Source of the DNA: Desulfosarcina ovata subsp. ovata | GTDB lineage: Bacteria; Desulfobacterota; Desulfobacteria; Desulfobacterales; Desulfosarcinaceae | Direction of reading: 5' to 3' | NCBI RefSeq assembly: GCF_009689005.1 | Contig: NZ_AP021879.1 | Span: 6,945,501 to 7,009,500, forward strand | DNA: 64,000 nucleotides | Shown here: positions 9,788 to 18,341 of the stretch, in pieces | How the letters are laid out: each line of letters starts with the position of its first letter | Numbering within the stretch: position 1 is the stretch's first letter | Made by a program: the position numbers and the translations under genes | Notes under the pieces: model-generated | Seen by the model: the letters and a program-made list of their open reading frames with translations, nothing else | Database searches by the model: none | Told to the model about the DNA's origin: nothing

Positions 9788-11284
9788 ATGGCACTTTTCT
9801 TCAAACATATGGCCGTACGTTTGTGGACGGCACTGTTTATCGCCAGCCTGGTGGCGATGACGGTGCTGCCGCCTTTTGCCGCGGCCGTCGGACCCGGTTG
9901 GATGGTTGTTCCCGGCATCGTCCTGTTTGTCCTGGTGTTCTGGTTGACGGGCGTGATTTTTGCCGCCATGGGGCGCGGTCGGTTGGATCGCCTGATGAGC
10001 GAGGCCGCCATCTGGGAGCGGGCGGGCATGGACCGTGAGGCCCGTCAGGTTTTGGTCCGCGCCGAGGCCACGGTGGATAGCTTTTTCTTCTCACCCTTTT
10101 CCCGCCGGGCACCGGCGGGGCGCCTGCTGGCCCATACGGCCCGTTTCCAATTGGCCAGTGGTGCGCCGAAATCTGCCTCAGAGGCCGTTGTCAGTGCCTA
10201 CCTGAAGCATTTTCCCCGGGACCGGGCCGCTGCCGCCAAATGGCTGGAGGGGCTTTTGGCCGGCCGGGCGGTGACCCACCAGACCCACGAGATTGCCGTC
10301 CGCATCGGCGCCGCCCATCCCGACGATATTGCCCTTCAGCGAATGCTGGCCCAGTTTTACCTCTCTGAGCGGCGTTGCGATTTTGCCGCCCTGAACACCT
10401 ACCGGGTGGTGATGGACACCGGCGACCCGCTGCCGGACCGGATGATCAACGGTCTGGCTGACCTGTTCCTCGCCGAACGGCGGGTGGATACCCTGGCCCT
10501 TCAGGTTTACCTGGATGTCCATCGGCGCGGCAGCCGCGACGCGCATCTGCTGGCCGGCCTGGCCGCCTGCTGCCGGATGATCCATCCCACGCCATTGACA
10601 CTGCCTCTTCTGGAACAGGCCGAGGCGGTTTTCGATGGTGTCGATCCGGCGCAGCGCAGGGAGATGGCGATCGATTTCCTGCCGGAAATGGCCGACGGCG
10701 GCGCGCCGCGGACGTCCCGGAGGCATCGCCGGCCCTTTGCCTTTCTGGGCCCGGTGTACCGCGCGGCGACTCGATCGGCCAGGGCCGGTTGGGTGGGTTT
10801 GGCCCGGCTGACCCGGTGGGGGGCGACAACAGTTTTGCGATTGCTGCGCGGGTTGCGCATGGCGCTTTTCTCCAGGCGCGCCAAATGGATCGCCCTGGGG
10901 GTGTTTGCCATTGCCGTGGGCGGGCTGGTGGTCAATACGGTCATGCACCTGGGCCCTGACATCAAACCGGTTGCACCGGTTGACGAACCGGCATCGTCAC
11001 CGTCACCGGCGCCCGTGGTCGTGCCGGTGACCGATCCCTTTACCCTGCAGACGGCGGCTTATCTGAAAGCGTCCGATGCGCGGCGGTTTGTCAGCCAGCT
11101 CAAGGAGCATGGGCTGGATGCTTACTGGACCCGGGCGACCGGAGGAAACAAAACCTGGTACCAGGTGCGAGTGTCCCACTTCAAAACCAAAGCCCAGGCC
11201 AGGGCTTATGGCGAGGACCTGAAAAAACGCCATATTATCGGTGATTATTACGTGGCCAACTACAAGCGGCCGGATGGACCCTGA
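9788..11284 (+). CDS. SPOR-domain membrane protein
   Basis: 498 residues. Two N-terminal membrane segments (LWTALFIASLVAMTVLPPFA; WMVVPGIVLFVLVFWLTGVI) are followed by an alanine-rich helical region resembling tetratricopeptide-type repeats (about 65-300), a third membrane helix (WIALGVFAIAVGGLVVNTVM), a proline/serine linker and a C-terminal SPOR domain (FTLQTAAYLKASDA to YYVANYK). SPOR domains bind glycan strands stripped of stem peptides at division sites. With the upstream PBP, this makes an envelope or division-linked operon. No strong ribosome site is visible, so it may depend on reinitiation after the PBP gene. Confidence 0.85.
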   Translation: MALFFKHMAVRLWTALFIASLVAMTVLPPFAAAVGPGWMVVPGIVLFVLVFWLTGVIFAAMGRGRLDRLMSEAAIWERAGMDREARQVLVRAEATVDSFFFSPFSRRAPAGRLLAHTARFQLASGAPKSASEAVVSAYLKHFPRDRAAAAKWLEGLLAGRAVTHQTHEIAVRIGAAHPDDIALQRMLAQFYLSERRCDFAALNTYRVVMDTGDPLPDRMINGLADLFLAERRVDTLALQVYLDVHRRGSRDAHLLAGLAACCRMIHPTPLTLPLLEQAEAVFDGVDPAQRREMAIDFLPEMADGGAPRTSRRHRRPFAFLGPVYRAATRSARAGWVGLARLTRWGATTVLRLLRGLRMALFSRRAKWIALGVFAIAVGGLVVNTVMHLGPDIKPVAPVDEPASSPSPAPVVVPVTDPFTLQTAAYLKASDARRFVSQLKEHGLDAYWTRATGGNKTWYQVRVSHFKTKAQARAYGEDLKKRHIIGDYYVANYKRPDGP

Positions 11285-11320
11285 CGTACTTCATTGTTGA
11301 TGCTGAAAAGGAAACCGAAC

Positions 11321-12346
11321 ATGCGTGCCTCTGCCACCATGACCCGAATCGTCGATTTGTGCCTTGCCATGGACAATCATGCCACCCGCCTCTATCGGAG
11401 TTTGGCCGGCCAGACGGCCGACCAGGAACTGAAACGGTTCTGGCAGGATATCGCCGAGAAAAACGAGCAGCACGGGCGCTACTGGGAATTACTGCTTGAC
11501 TGGACCGCGAAAGGCATGCTCGATCATCTTTTCGATGATTCACGGAAGACCGGTGAAGAGTTGGCCCGGCTGGAGAGCAAGGTCCGTGATCTGGCGGGCA
11601 GTTGCCTTTATGTGGGAAGTAAGAAAAAGGCCTTTACCATAGCCTTCAAGCTCGAATTTTATCTGCTGCACCCCGCTTTCGAAACGCTATCCCAGTACGT
11701 GGCGACCTTTAACGCTGACGCTGCGCCGGATCTTCGTTATGAGCGTTTCGTCAACCCGCTTTTCGACGCACTCCAGCAAAATGAGTTGAGCACCCTTGAG
11801 CTGGAACTGGTCGGCGAGGTGATCCACCGCTTGTGGAAGGAGAACCGGCGCATGGCCTTTCTTAGCAATTATGACGAGTTGACCGGCGTGTTCAACCGGC
11901 GTGGGCTATTTAACGCCATCAACCACCTGGCTCATCTGGCCCAGCGCAATCAGAACACCGTCGGGGTGCTGATGATCGATATCGACCATTTCAAATCGAT
12001 CAACGATAATTACGGGCATCAGTATGGTGACGAGACGTTACGCCGGGTGGCTGGCTGCATTCGCGAGAGCATCCGTGCCTCGGATGTGCTTGGGCGATAC
12101 GGCGGAGAGGAATTCCTGGTCTTTCTGTCCAGTGTGGAATCCGTAGCCCTGGGCGAGGTCGGTGAGAAAGTCCGGCGGGCCATTGAGAGCATGCCGGAAA
12201 ACCCTGCTCACGTCACGGTCAGTATCGGTATTGCTCACAATCAGGTGGGCCGCGAGGTGCAGGCGGACATCAAGGCCCTGATCCATCTGGCCGACGAGCG
12301 TTTGTTGATTGCCAAAGCGTCCGGCCGCAACCGCATCGAACTTTAA
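11321..12346 (+). CDS. Diguanylate cyclase (GGEEF) with a helical, ferritin-like N-terminal domain
   Basis: 341 residues from ATG 11321, which has an AAAGGA ribosome site; ATG 11300 is an alternative. The C-terminal half is a canonical diguanylate cyclase with DELTGVFNRRGL at its start and an intact GGEEF active site (GRYGGEEFLVFL), so it should make c-di-GMP from two GTP. The N-terminal about 180 residues are helical. They resemble a rubrerythrin-like four-helix bundle (AEKNEQH in helix 2, EVIH before the GGEEF domain), but several diiron ligands do not match, so metal binding is doubtful. The N-terminal domain is presumably the sensor. The gene opposes the product of the HD-GYP gene upstream. 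Confidence 0.85.
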   Translation: MRASATMTRIVDLCLAMDNHATRLYRSLAGQTADQELKRFWQDIAEKNEQHGRYWELLLDWTAKGMLDHLFDDSRKTGEELARLESKVRDLAGSCLYVGSKKKAFTIAFKLEFYLLHPAFETLSQYVATFNADAAPDLRYERFVNPLFDALQQNELSTLELELVGEVIHRLWKENRRMAFLSNYDELTGVFNRRGLFNAINHLAHLAQRNQNTVGVLMIDIDHFKSINDNYGHQYGDETLRRVAGCIRESIRASDVLGRYGGEEFLVFLSSVESVALGEVGEKVRRAIESMPENPAHVTVSIGIAHNQVGREVQADIKALIHLADERLLIAKASGRNRIEL

Positions 12347-12364
12347 GGCGATTTCTCGGCCTGC

Positions 12365-13627
12365 TTATGTGGTTTTCAGCACCTGCTCCATGTGCAGCTG
12401 ATTCCAGGCGTGCACGGCGCCGTCGGCGGGGAGCTGGCGAACTTTGCTTCTTAACCGGTTCATGTCGTCCTTGCGCCACATGGCGGCAATAAAATACCCG
12501 ATATCGTTGGCATAACGGCCGATGGCCTGGCCGCCGACCACCTTGCCGTCCAAAAGAATCACCCGCAGGTAATCCGATCCATTCTCTTTTTCGATCAGCT
12601 CCTTGTCGCCCAGAACGCAATCGGTGGCGCGCATGGTCTTGCCGAAGGTGACGGCGTGGGTGTCGAAGAAATGGGCCCGGGCAAAGGCGTACGCCCCCAG
12701 GTATTTTACCGTTTCGCCCATAATGTTGCGCGCGACGATCTGGCCCTGCTCGATGGCGTTGTGCTTGAGTTGAAACATAGCGATTTCGCCGGTACAGGCA
12801 TCGATGGTTTCGATGCAGTCGCCACAGGCGTAAATATCGTCGACCGATGTCCGCATGGTCCGATCGACCTGAATACCCCGGCCGGTGGCGATGCCGGCGG
12901 TTTGCGCCAAGGCCACCCAGGGCACCACACCGGTGGCGACCACCACCGTGTCGCAGGGAATCTCGCGCTTGTCGGTGACCACACCGGTGACCCTGTCGTC
13001 GCCTTGGATGCGCAGCACTTTTTCCTCGGTAAACACATCAATCCCATAGCCTGCCATGGCCGTTTCCAGGCGCTTGGCGGTGACCTCGTCAAACAGGGCC
13101 GGCAGAATCCAGCCCAGCAGTTCGATGATGGTGACGGCGTAACCCCTTTTTTTCAATGCTTCGGCCGCTTCGATACCGATGGCCCCGGACCCGATCACCA
13201 CGGCGCGCGTGCCCGTGTGGGATCGAAGCTTCAAGGTTTCATTCAACTGCTTGCAGCTGAACACCCCGTTGTTGCGGATGCCCTCGATGGGGGGGATGAA
13301 AAGATCGCCACCGTGGGCCAGGACCAGCTTGTCGTAGCTGATCGATTTGCCGTTTTCCGTGGTGATGGTTTTTTCCTGGGGGGAAATGGAAACCACCTTG
13401 CTGTTGTAAACCAGATCGATCCGATGCTTCTGGTAATCCTCGGTCTGTTTTCGGTAAACCGCGCGTTCCTCACAATCCCCACCCAGGAAGTACGGCAGCG
13501 AGCACGGATCGTATTCCGGTACGGCCTCGGCTGAAACAATGCAGATTTCGGTATCTTTGCAACGCTGACGAATCGAAAAGGCCACCTGATTGCCTGCAAT
13601 TCCGTTTCCGACAATGACAACTTTCAT
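12365..13627 (-). CDS. FAD/NAD(P)-dependent oxidoreductase, likely electron-transfer subunit of the AOR system
   Basis: A 420-residue pyridine-nucleotide-disulfide oxidoreductase-fold protein: FAD-binding GNGIAGNQ at the N-terminus, NAD(P)-binding GSGAIGIEAA about residue 153, and the second FAD motif (IYACGDCIETID) about 290. The family includes NADH oxidases and rubredoxin/ferredoxin reductases. It follows a four-cluster ferredoxin gene on the same strand by 35 bases. In known tungsten AORs of the AorABC type, a FAD subunit of this class passes electrons to NAD+. The shared operator upstream of both halves of the locus supports that role here. Confidence 0.8.
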   Translation of the reverse strand: MKVVIVGNGIAGNQVAFSIRQRCKDTEICIVSAEAVPEYDPCSLPYFLGGDCEERAVYRKQTEDYQKHRIDLVYNSKVVSISPQEKTITTENGKSISYDKLVLAHGGDLFIPPIEGIRNNGVFSCKQLNETLKLRSHTGTRAVVIGSGAIGIEAAEALKKRGYAVTIIELLGWILPALFDEVTAKRLETAMAGYGIDVFTEEKVLRIQGDDRVTGVVTDKREIPCDTVVVATGVVPWVALAQTAGIATGRGIQVDRTMRTSVDDIYACGDCIETIDACTGEIAMFQLKHNAIEQGQIVARNIMGETVKYLGAYAFARAHFFDTHAVTFGKTMRATDCVLGDKELIEKENGSDYLRVILLDGKVVGGQAIGRYANDIGYFIAAMWRKDDMNRLRSKVRQLPADGAVHAWNQLHMEQVLKTT

Positions 13628-13662
13628 GGTTTCGGTCCTTTTCTAAATCATGCCCCCCGGTG

Positions 13663-14160
13663 TTACCGGGAGGGAAGAATGGCCCGGATTCTGCCGGCCC
13701 GCTCCCTGACGGTGGATGTGGTCAGCCGTTCTCCCTTGGCCATCGTGAGCGCGCCCTCCTGGCGGCATGCCGTCACGCACCAGGGCTCGTCCGTATCCGC
13801 CATGCACATGTCGCAGGTCATGGTCTGGCCGGTGAAGGGATTCGCCTCGGGACTGCCCACCGGGCAGATGTAAACGCATGCCCGGCAGCCGATGCACACC
13901 TCCGTATCGGTCACCACCGTGCCGTTGGCCTGACGGACGCGGGCGTTCATGGGGCAGACCTTGATGCAGGGGGCCGTCTCGCAGGCCATGCAGATGATTG
14001 GGACATTGAGTGCCCGGGCCTCGAGACGCAGGATCCTGACCCGGGAGAGCGACGGGTCGATGACGTTGTGATGTTTCATCGAACACGCCATCATGCAGCG
14101 ACCGCATCCCGTACATCGTTTTGCATCGATCAGCAAATTTTCTCGTCTTTTTTCCATCAT
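13663..14160 (-). CDS. Four-cluster [4Fe-4S] ferredoxin-type electron-transfer protein (AorA-like)
   Basis: 165 residues from ATG 14160 (AAAGG six bases upstream; the frame stays open further 5'). It has four cysteine groups of the DMSO-reductase-B type: CTGCGRCMMAC, CMACETAPCIKVCP, CIGCRACVYICP and CDMCMADTDEPWCVTAC. It should carry four [4Fe-4S] clusters and wire a pterin enzyme to the FAD protein encoded next. It is paralogous to the ferredoxin at 16701. The palindrome at 14247 lies in its promoter region. Confidence 0.85.
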   Translation of the reverse strand: MMEKRRENLLIDAKRCTGCGRCMMACSMKHHNVIDPSLSRVRILRLEARALNVPIICMACETAPCIKVCPMNARVRQANGTVVTDTEVCIGCRACVYICPVGSPEANPFTGQTMTCDMCMADTDEPWCVTACRQEGALTMAKGERLTTSTVRERAGRIRAILPSR

Positions 14161-14246
14161 CGGATGCCTTTGTGAAGTGTTGCACCGCGTTGGTTGGTGT
14201 GCCCGTTCGCGCATCGTCCGAAACGGGGATTTGTTAACGTATTAAA

Positions 14247-14260
14247 TTCATTATAATGAA
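14247..14260. promoter_or_regulatory. Palindromic operator, copy 1 (probable IclR-family box)
   Basis: TTCATTATAATGAA, a perfect 14-bp palindrome 87 bases before the start of the divergent ferredoxin/FAD operon. The same motif recurs at 14389, 18159 and 18289, each in front of a transcription unit of the AOR locus. Confidence 0.75.
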
Positions 14261-14388
14261 CTTTATGTGGCCCCAGCTATAGTATGGATCACGCGGTGTG
14301 TCAATTTAAAAAGTGTTAAAAAGGGTTATTTCAGGGTAGATATAACGAAAAATAACTTGACCGAACAGCTATCTTGGGATATTTGGTA

Positions 14389-14402
14389 TTCATTATAGTG
14401 AA
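14389..14402. promoter_or_regulatory. Palindromic operator, copy 2 (probable IclR-family box)
   Basis: TTCATTATAGTGAA, one base from copy 1, located 40 bases before the zinc-ribbon/AOR operon start. Confidence 0.75.
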
Positions 14403-14441
14403 CTTTAATTGGGACTCAACCACAACCTAAGGAGTTTTCAC

Positions 14442-14720
14442 ATGGCCACTGACAACGGCAAGTTTTCCGCATCAGAATCGCTTCGCAAGACCCGAACGTT
14501 CGGCAAGGTCAGGTGCCACAATCCCAGCTGCATGGGGCGTCTTGAACCCGAGCCCGGCAGCGAGCAGATTTCATGTCCGACCTGCGGCATGACCTATCGT
14601 CTGTTCTGGGTCACACCCGAGCTGCCCCGAATCCGCGGGCCGGTCTGGGAGGTCAATCGCAAATTAGCCGAGGAGACACTGGCCAAAAAATTAGAATCGT
14701 CCAAGGACGCTTCCAAATAA
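14442..14720 (+). CDS. Small zinc-ribbon protein leading the AOR operon
   Basis: 92 residues from ATG 14442 (AAGGAG eight bases upstream). Two Cys pairs (CHNPSC and CPTCG, about residues 26-31 and 46-50) form a probable zinc ribbon. The rest is charged, with a lysine-rich C-terminal helix. I do not recognise the family. It sits 18 bases before the AOR large subunit under the same operator, so it may be a maturation or regulatory partner of that enzyme. That role is inference from position. Confidence 0.75.
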   Translation: MATDNGKFSASESLRKTRTFGKVRCHNPSCMGRLEPEPGSEQISCPTCGMTYRLFWVTPELPRIRGPVWEVNRKLAEETLAKKLESSKDASK

Positions 14721-14738
14721 ACAAGGAGGGTACGCGAC

Positions 14739-16679
14739 ATGGCACTGGATCGGAAAATAGCATACATCGATCTCACCACCGGCAAGATCGAGATCAAACC
14801 CATTCCGTTGGAAGCCCGTAAGAAATTCATTGGTGGTCGCGGGCTGGATGCCTACCTGTTGTACAACCATGCCCCCAAGGGGTGTGATCCGCTGGGACCG
14901 GAGAACCCGCTGATCGTCAGCGGCGGTCTGCTGACGGCCACTTGCGCATCGGCCACTTCAAGAACGCACGTCATGGCCAAATCGCCCCTGACCAACCTTT
15001 TGGGCAGCTGCAACATGGGCGGGTTTTTCTCGGCGGAGATGGCCTGGGCCGGCTTCCATCATCTGGTGATTACCGGCAAGGCCGAGAAACCGGTGTATCT
15101 GTGGATCCACAACGGCGAAATCGAGATTCGCGATGCCGGATACCTGTGGGGAAAGTCCTGCACCGACGCCCAGTGGGCCATCCGTGAGGAGCTGGATGAT
15201 CAGGAGATTAAGAGCATGGTCATCGGCCCGGCCGGTGAGAATCTGGTGACCTATGCCTGTGTGATGACCGGCATCAAAAATTCCGGCGGGCGCTCGGGAA
15301 TGGGCTGCGTGATGGGGGCCAAAAATCTCAAGGCCGTTGCCTGCCGCGGTGATATGGATGTCAAAATCGCCCATCCTGTGGATGCTCTGGAGCACAACAA
15401 GAAATTCATCGAACAGATCACCAGCGCCAAGGTCAATCAGACCCAGGGAACCCTGGGAACTCCCTTTATCTGGGGGGCGACCAACTGCTGGGGCGGGGTC
15501 CGGACCCGGAATTTCCAGTACAACCAGATGCTTTACGCCGACGAGATTGAGCCCGAAGCCATTGACGACATCGCCACGGAAACCATGGGGCCGCATCACA
15601 TGGCCGGCTGTTTCGGCTGCCAGGTGCATTGCCGGGCCAAATACAAGATCCAGACCGGCCCCCTGGCCGGAAAATACGACGAAGGGCCGGAATACACCTC
15701 CCTGGGCGCTTTCGGCAGCGAGCCGGATTGCAAAAAGGCCGAGACCGTGCTTTCCGCCAACCATCTGGTTGACCAGTACGGTGTCGACAACCTTGAAATC
15801 GGCAGCATTATCTCCTGGGCCATGGAACTCTTTGAGCTGGGTATTCTCACCACCAAGGAGACCGCGGGGCTGGAGCTGCGTTTCGGCAACGATGCCGCGT
15901 TGATCGAGATGATTCATCAGATCTGCAACCGCAGCAGCTGGCTGGGTGGTGTGCTGGCCGATGGCGGCATCCCGGCGTCGCAGACCATTGGCAAGAACTC
16001 CTTCGATTATCTCATCCAGGTCAAGGGCATGAACAACCTGCACTCGGATGAGCGCGCCACCCCGGCACTGGCCCTGAACATCGCCACGGCCTCCCGCGGA
16101 TCCGACCATTTGCGCAGCCGGCCGGCCATCGATCTTTATCACCTGCCCGAAAAGGTGCTGCGCAAGATTTACAGCAGCCCGATCCCCTACGACGGGCCGC
16201 TCTCCTCAGAGCACACCGAATATGTCGGCAAGCCCTGGCAGGTCTTCTGGCAGGAGAACTGCTACATGGCCGTGGACAGCCTGGGGATTTGTAAGTATCA
16301 CACCCTTTTCCTGGGGGCGACGTTGCCCAACTTCGAAGACTGGCCGGAAGTGATCTATTACAACACGGGGTTGGAGTTCACGCCGGAGGATATCTGGGCG
16401 GCCGCCGAGCGGTGCAATAACCTCGAGCGGATGTTCAACCTGAGGGAGGGACTGAAGCGGGATGACCCCTTCAAGGGCGATACGCTGAACCACCGCTACT
16501 TTGACGAACCGTGCCGAAGAGGGGCGCCGGATGTTGTCGGCCGGACGATCGATCGTGAGAAGTTCAGTGTCATGATCGATGAGTTTTACGGTCATCACGG
16601 CTGGGACAAGGCGGGCGTTCCCACCGCCGAAACATTAACGCGCCTGGGGCTGAAACAGGAACCTTCCCATTTGGTCTAA
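14739..16679 (+). CDS. Tungsten-containing aldehyde:ferredoxin oxidoreductase, large subunit
   Basis: 646 residues, the usual length for AOR-family enzymes that oxidise aldehydes to carboxylic acids (or the reverse) at a tungsten bis-pterin. Seen: an N-terminal pterin-binding domain with GGRGLDAYLLY and TSRTHVMAKSPLT; the proximal [4Fe-4S] ligands CFGCQVHC (about residue 291) with the fourth Cys in MAVDSLGICKYH (about 510), which is also the DxxGxC cofactor motif. It lies between a zinc-ribbon gene and a ferredoxin gene with 18- to 21-base gaps. The exact substrate cannot be read; an aromatic or alicyclic aldehyde is possible given the catabolic genes elsewhere in the window. Confidence 0.93.
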   Translation: MALDRKIAYIDLTTGKIEIKPIPLEARKKFIGGRGLDAYLLYNHAPKGCDPLGPENPLIVSGGLLTATCASATSRTHVMAKSPLTNLLGSCNMGGFFSAEMAWAGFHHLVITGKAEKPVYLWIHNGEIEIRDAGYLWGKSCTDAQWAIREELDDQEIKSMVIGPAGENLVTYACVMTGIKNSGGRSGMGCVMGAKNLKAVACRGDMDVKIAHPVDALEHNKKFIEQITSAKVNQTQGTLGTPFIWGATNCWGGVRTRNFQYNQMLYADEIEPEAIDDIATETMGPHHMAGCFGCQVHCRAKYKIQTGPLAGKYDEGPEYTSLGAFGSEPDCKKAETVLSANHLVDQYGVDNLEIGSIISWAMELFELGILTTKETAGLELRFGNDAALIEMIHQICNRSSWLGGVLADGGIPASQTIGKNSFDYLIQVKGMNNLHSDERATPALALNIATASRGSDHLRSRPAIDLYHLPEKVLRKIYSSPIPYDGPLSSEHTEYVGKPWQVFWQENCYMAVDSLGICKYHTLFLGATLPNFEDWPEVIYYNTGLEFTPEDIWAAAERCNNLERMFNLREGLKRDDPFKGDTLNHRYFDEPCRRGAPDVVGRTIDREKFSVMIDEFYGHHGWDKAGVPTAETLTRLGLKQEPSHLV

Positions 16680-16700
16680 AGATTATCGAAGGAGAAGATA

Positions 16701-17180
16701 ATGGATAAATTTCTCACGGTCAATGCTGAAAAATGTACCGGCTGCCGCCTCTGTGAGCAGGTCTGCTCGGTTATGCATGAAGGGGTTTCCAACCCGGCGA
16801 AGAGCAGGATCCAGGTGGTCAAATGGGAAGATGAAGGGCGTTATATTCCAATGATCTGCCAGCAGTGCGAAGATGCACCCTGCATGAACGTCTGTCCCGT
16901 GGGGGCGATTTCCCGGGACAAGGACCTCGGCTTTCTGTCGGTCAATCATGAGGTGTGTATCGGCTGCCGGTCGTGCGTCAACATCTGTCCGTTCGGCGCC
17001 ATGAACTACAACAAGTCGACCCACCAGGTTTTCAAGTGCGACCTGTGCGGCGGTGATCCGCAATGCGTGCGTTTTTGTGATGTCAAGGCGCTGGAATTTG
17101 TCGGTTCGGACGCTGTGGTTGCCCGCAAGAAAAGAGACCGCGCCCTGCAGCAGTCCGAGGCCGCCGCGGCCCAAAGTTGA
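16701..17180 (+). CDS. Four-cluster [4Fe-4S] ferredoxin subunit of AOR
   Basis: 159 residues with four cysteine groups (CTGCRLCEQVC, CQQCEDAPCMNVCP, CIGCRSCVNICP, CDLCGGDPQCVRFC), the DMSO-reductase-B-like layout of AorA subunits. It follows the AOR large subunit by 21 bases with a GGAG ribosome site, and presumably accepts its electrons. The locus carries two such proteins (see 13663), which could serve two electron routes or form one nanowire. Confidence 0.88.
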   Translation: MDKFLTVNAEKCTGCRLCEQVCSVMHEGVSNPAKSRIQVVKWEDEGRYIPMICQQCEDAPCMNVCPVGAISRDKDLGFLSVNHEVCIGCRSCVNICPFGAMNYNKSTHQVFKCDLCGGDPQCVRFCDVKALEFVGSDAVVARKKRDRALQQSEAAAAQS

Positions 17181-17207
17181 CGGATTCCTGTTTAAAGATG
17201 GTCCAAA

Positions 17208-17235
17208 GGGGCGGCGGCGGTGATCCCGCCGCCCC
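17208..17235. terminator. GC-rich hairpin between convergent AOR operon and iclR
   Basis: GGGGCGGCGG (17208-17217) pairs perfectly with CCGCCGCCCC (17226-17235), leaving an 8-nt loop. It lies between converging genes. No T-run follows on either strand, so it may be Rho-assisted or only a transcription barrier. Confidence 0.5.
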
Positions 17236-17289
17236 CATGGTCTGATGCCCATCCACAGAGATGGCAGTTTGCCTGATCCTGAAGCGACT

Positions 17290-18108
17290 CTATCTGAAGG
17301 TGGCTTTGTCGACCATGCGGCGGAGTCGCTGTGCCTGTTCTTTGGTAATGGTGGCAATGCGCGATAATTTGTCCGCATCGATATTGGCCGACATGCCCAC
17401 CACCCAGATGGCGATGGGAAGGCCCTGCAGGTTCTGCAGGGCCACGGCAACCGCATTGATCCCCGGCAGATACTCCTCGATGTCGACCGCATGGCCACAC
17501 GTGCGAACCCGGTCCAGCTCTTCAAAATAGGACGTCACGTCGGTGATCGACCGGGGCGTATAGGTGCGCAGCCCATATTTCTGAATCATTGTGGCGACCA
17601 GTTCCGGGTTCTCGGTGGCCAGAAACGCCTTTCCCACGGCGCCGGCAATCAGCGGGATCGTCGATCCCACCGGCACGGAGATTTTGAGTGAATCAAATGC
17701 TTCGGCAACGGAAATAATCAACACCCGATGCTGTATGCGAGCCCCCAGAATGACAGTTTCATTGACGGTGTCGCGGATTTCGTCGAGCAGTGGCTGGGCC
17801 AGTTTCATCACTTTTTCCTGGTCCCAGGTGGAAAACATCAGCTCGGCAATCATCGGGCCGAGAAAAAGTTTGCGTCCCCCGGGGCCCTGGGTGAGAACAC
17901 CCTCCCGAAGCAGGGCGTGGACGAGGCCATGGGTGGTGCTTTTGCTGTAGCCGAGCTGTTCCGCCAGTTGAACAAGGCCGAGGCTTTCCGACGATTGCGC
18001 CACGGTTTTGAGGATCTGAAAGGCCTTGTGCACGGCAGGGGCTTTGTACCCGGCAGGCTGACTTTTTTCAACCTGTCCGTTTGGTGAGTTTGCGGAGTTC
18101 TTTTTCAT
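17290..18108 (-). CDS. IclR-family transcriptional regulator of the AOR locus
   Basis: 272 residues: an N-terminal winged helix (AFQILKTVAQSSESLGLVQLAEQLGYSKSTTHGLVHAL, about 28-65, quoted in parts: helix-turn-helix around LAEQLGYSKSTTH) and a C-terminal IclR effector domain of GAF-like fold (about 85-260). IclR proteins bind short palindromes and respond to small aromatic or carboxylic acids. The gene lies inside the AOR locus, and a copy of the shared palindrome precedes it (18159), so it probably autoregulates and controls the whole set. Confidence 0.9.
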   Translation of the reverse strand: MKKNSANSPNGQVEKSQPAGYKAPAVHKAFQILKTVAQSSESLGLVQLAEQLGYSKSTTHGLVHALLREGVLTQGPGGRKLFLGPMIAELMFSTWDQEKVMKLAQPLLDEIRDTVNETVILGARIQHRVLIISVAEAFDSLKISVPVGSTIPLIAGAVGKAFLATENPELVATMIQKYGLRTYTPRSITDVTSYFEELDRVRTCGHAVDIEEYLPGINAVAVALQNLQGLPIAIWVVGMSANIDADKLSRIATITKEQAQRLRRMVDKATFR

Positions 18109-18158
18109 CGGGATGCGTTTTTATTTATTGTCATCAGGGACCGAAACGGGTTGTCAAG

Positions 18159-18172
18159 TTCACTATAATAAA
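18159..18172. promoter_or_regulatory. Palindromic operator, copy 3, upstream of iclR
   Basis: TTCACTATAATAAA reads TTTATTATAGTGAA on the other strand and matches copies 1 and 2 with one or two changes. It lies 50 bases upstream of the iclR start codon. Confidence 0.65.
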
Positions 18173-18288
18173 CAAATTATCGGCCAAAGTATTGAAAGTC
18201 AATAGTCAAAATAGATAATAATTATCTGGTTTAAAAAATAATAATTTATTTCCAGTAAAATGTAGAAAGATGTATTGAATAATTAGTA

Positions 18289-18302
18289 TTCATCTAAATG
18301 AA
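18289..18302. promoter_or_regulatory. Palindromic operator, copy 4, upstream of the sulfur-carrier operon
   Basis: TTCATCTAAATGAA; the surrounding dyad TATTCAT-CTAA-ATGAATA has perfect 7-bp arms. The TTCAT/ATGAA half-sites are those of copies 1 and 2. It lies 40 bases before the E1-like gene, the same distance as copy 2 from its gene. Confidence 0.65.
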
Positions 18303-18341
18303 TATATTTTGGGTGTTTGCCCAACTTTTCAGGAGCAATCC

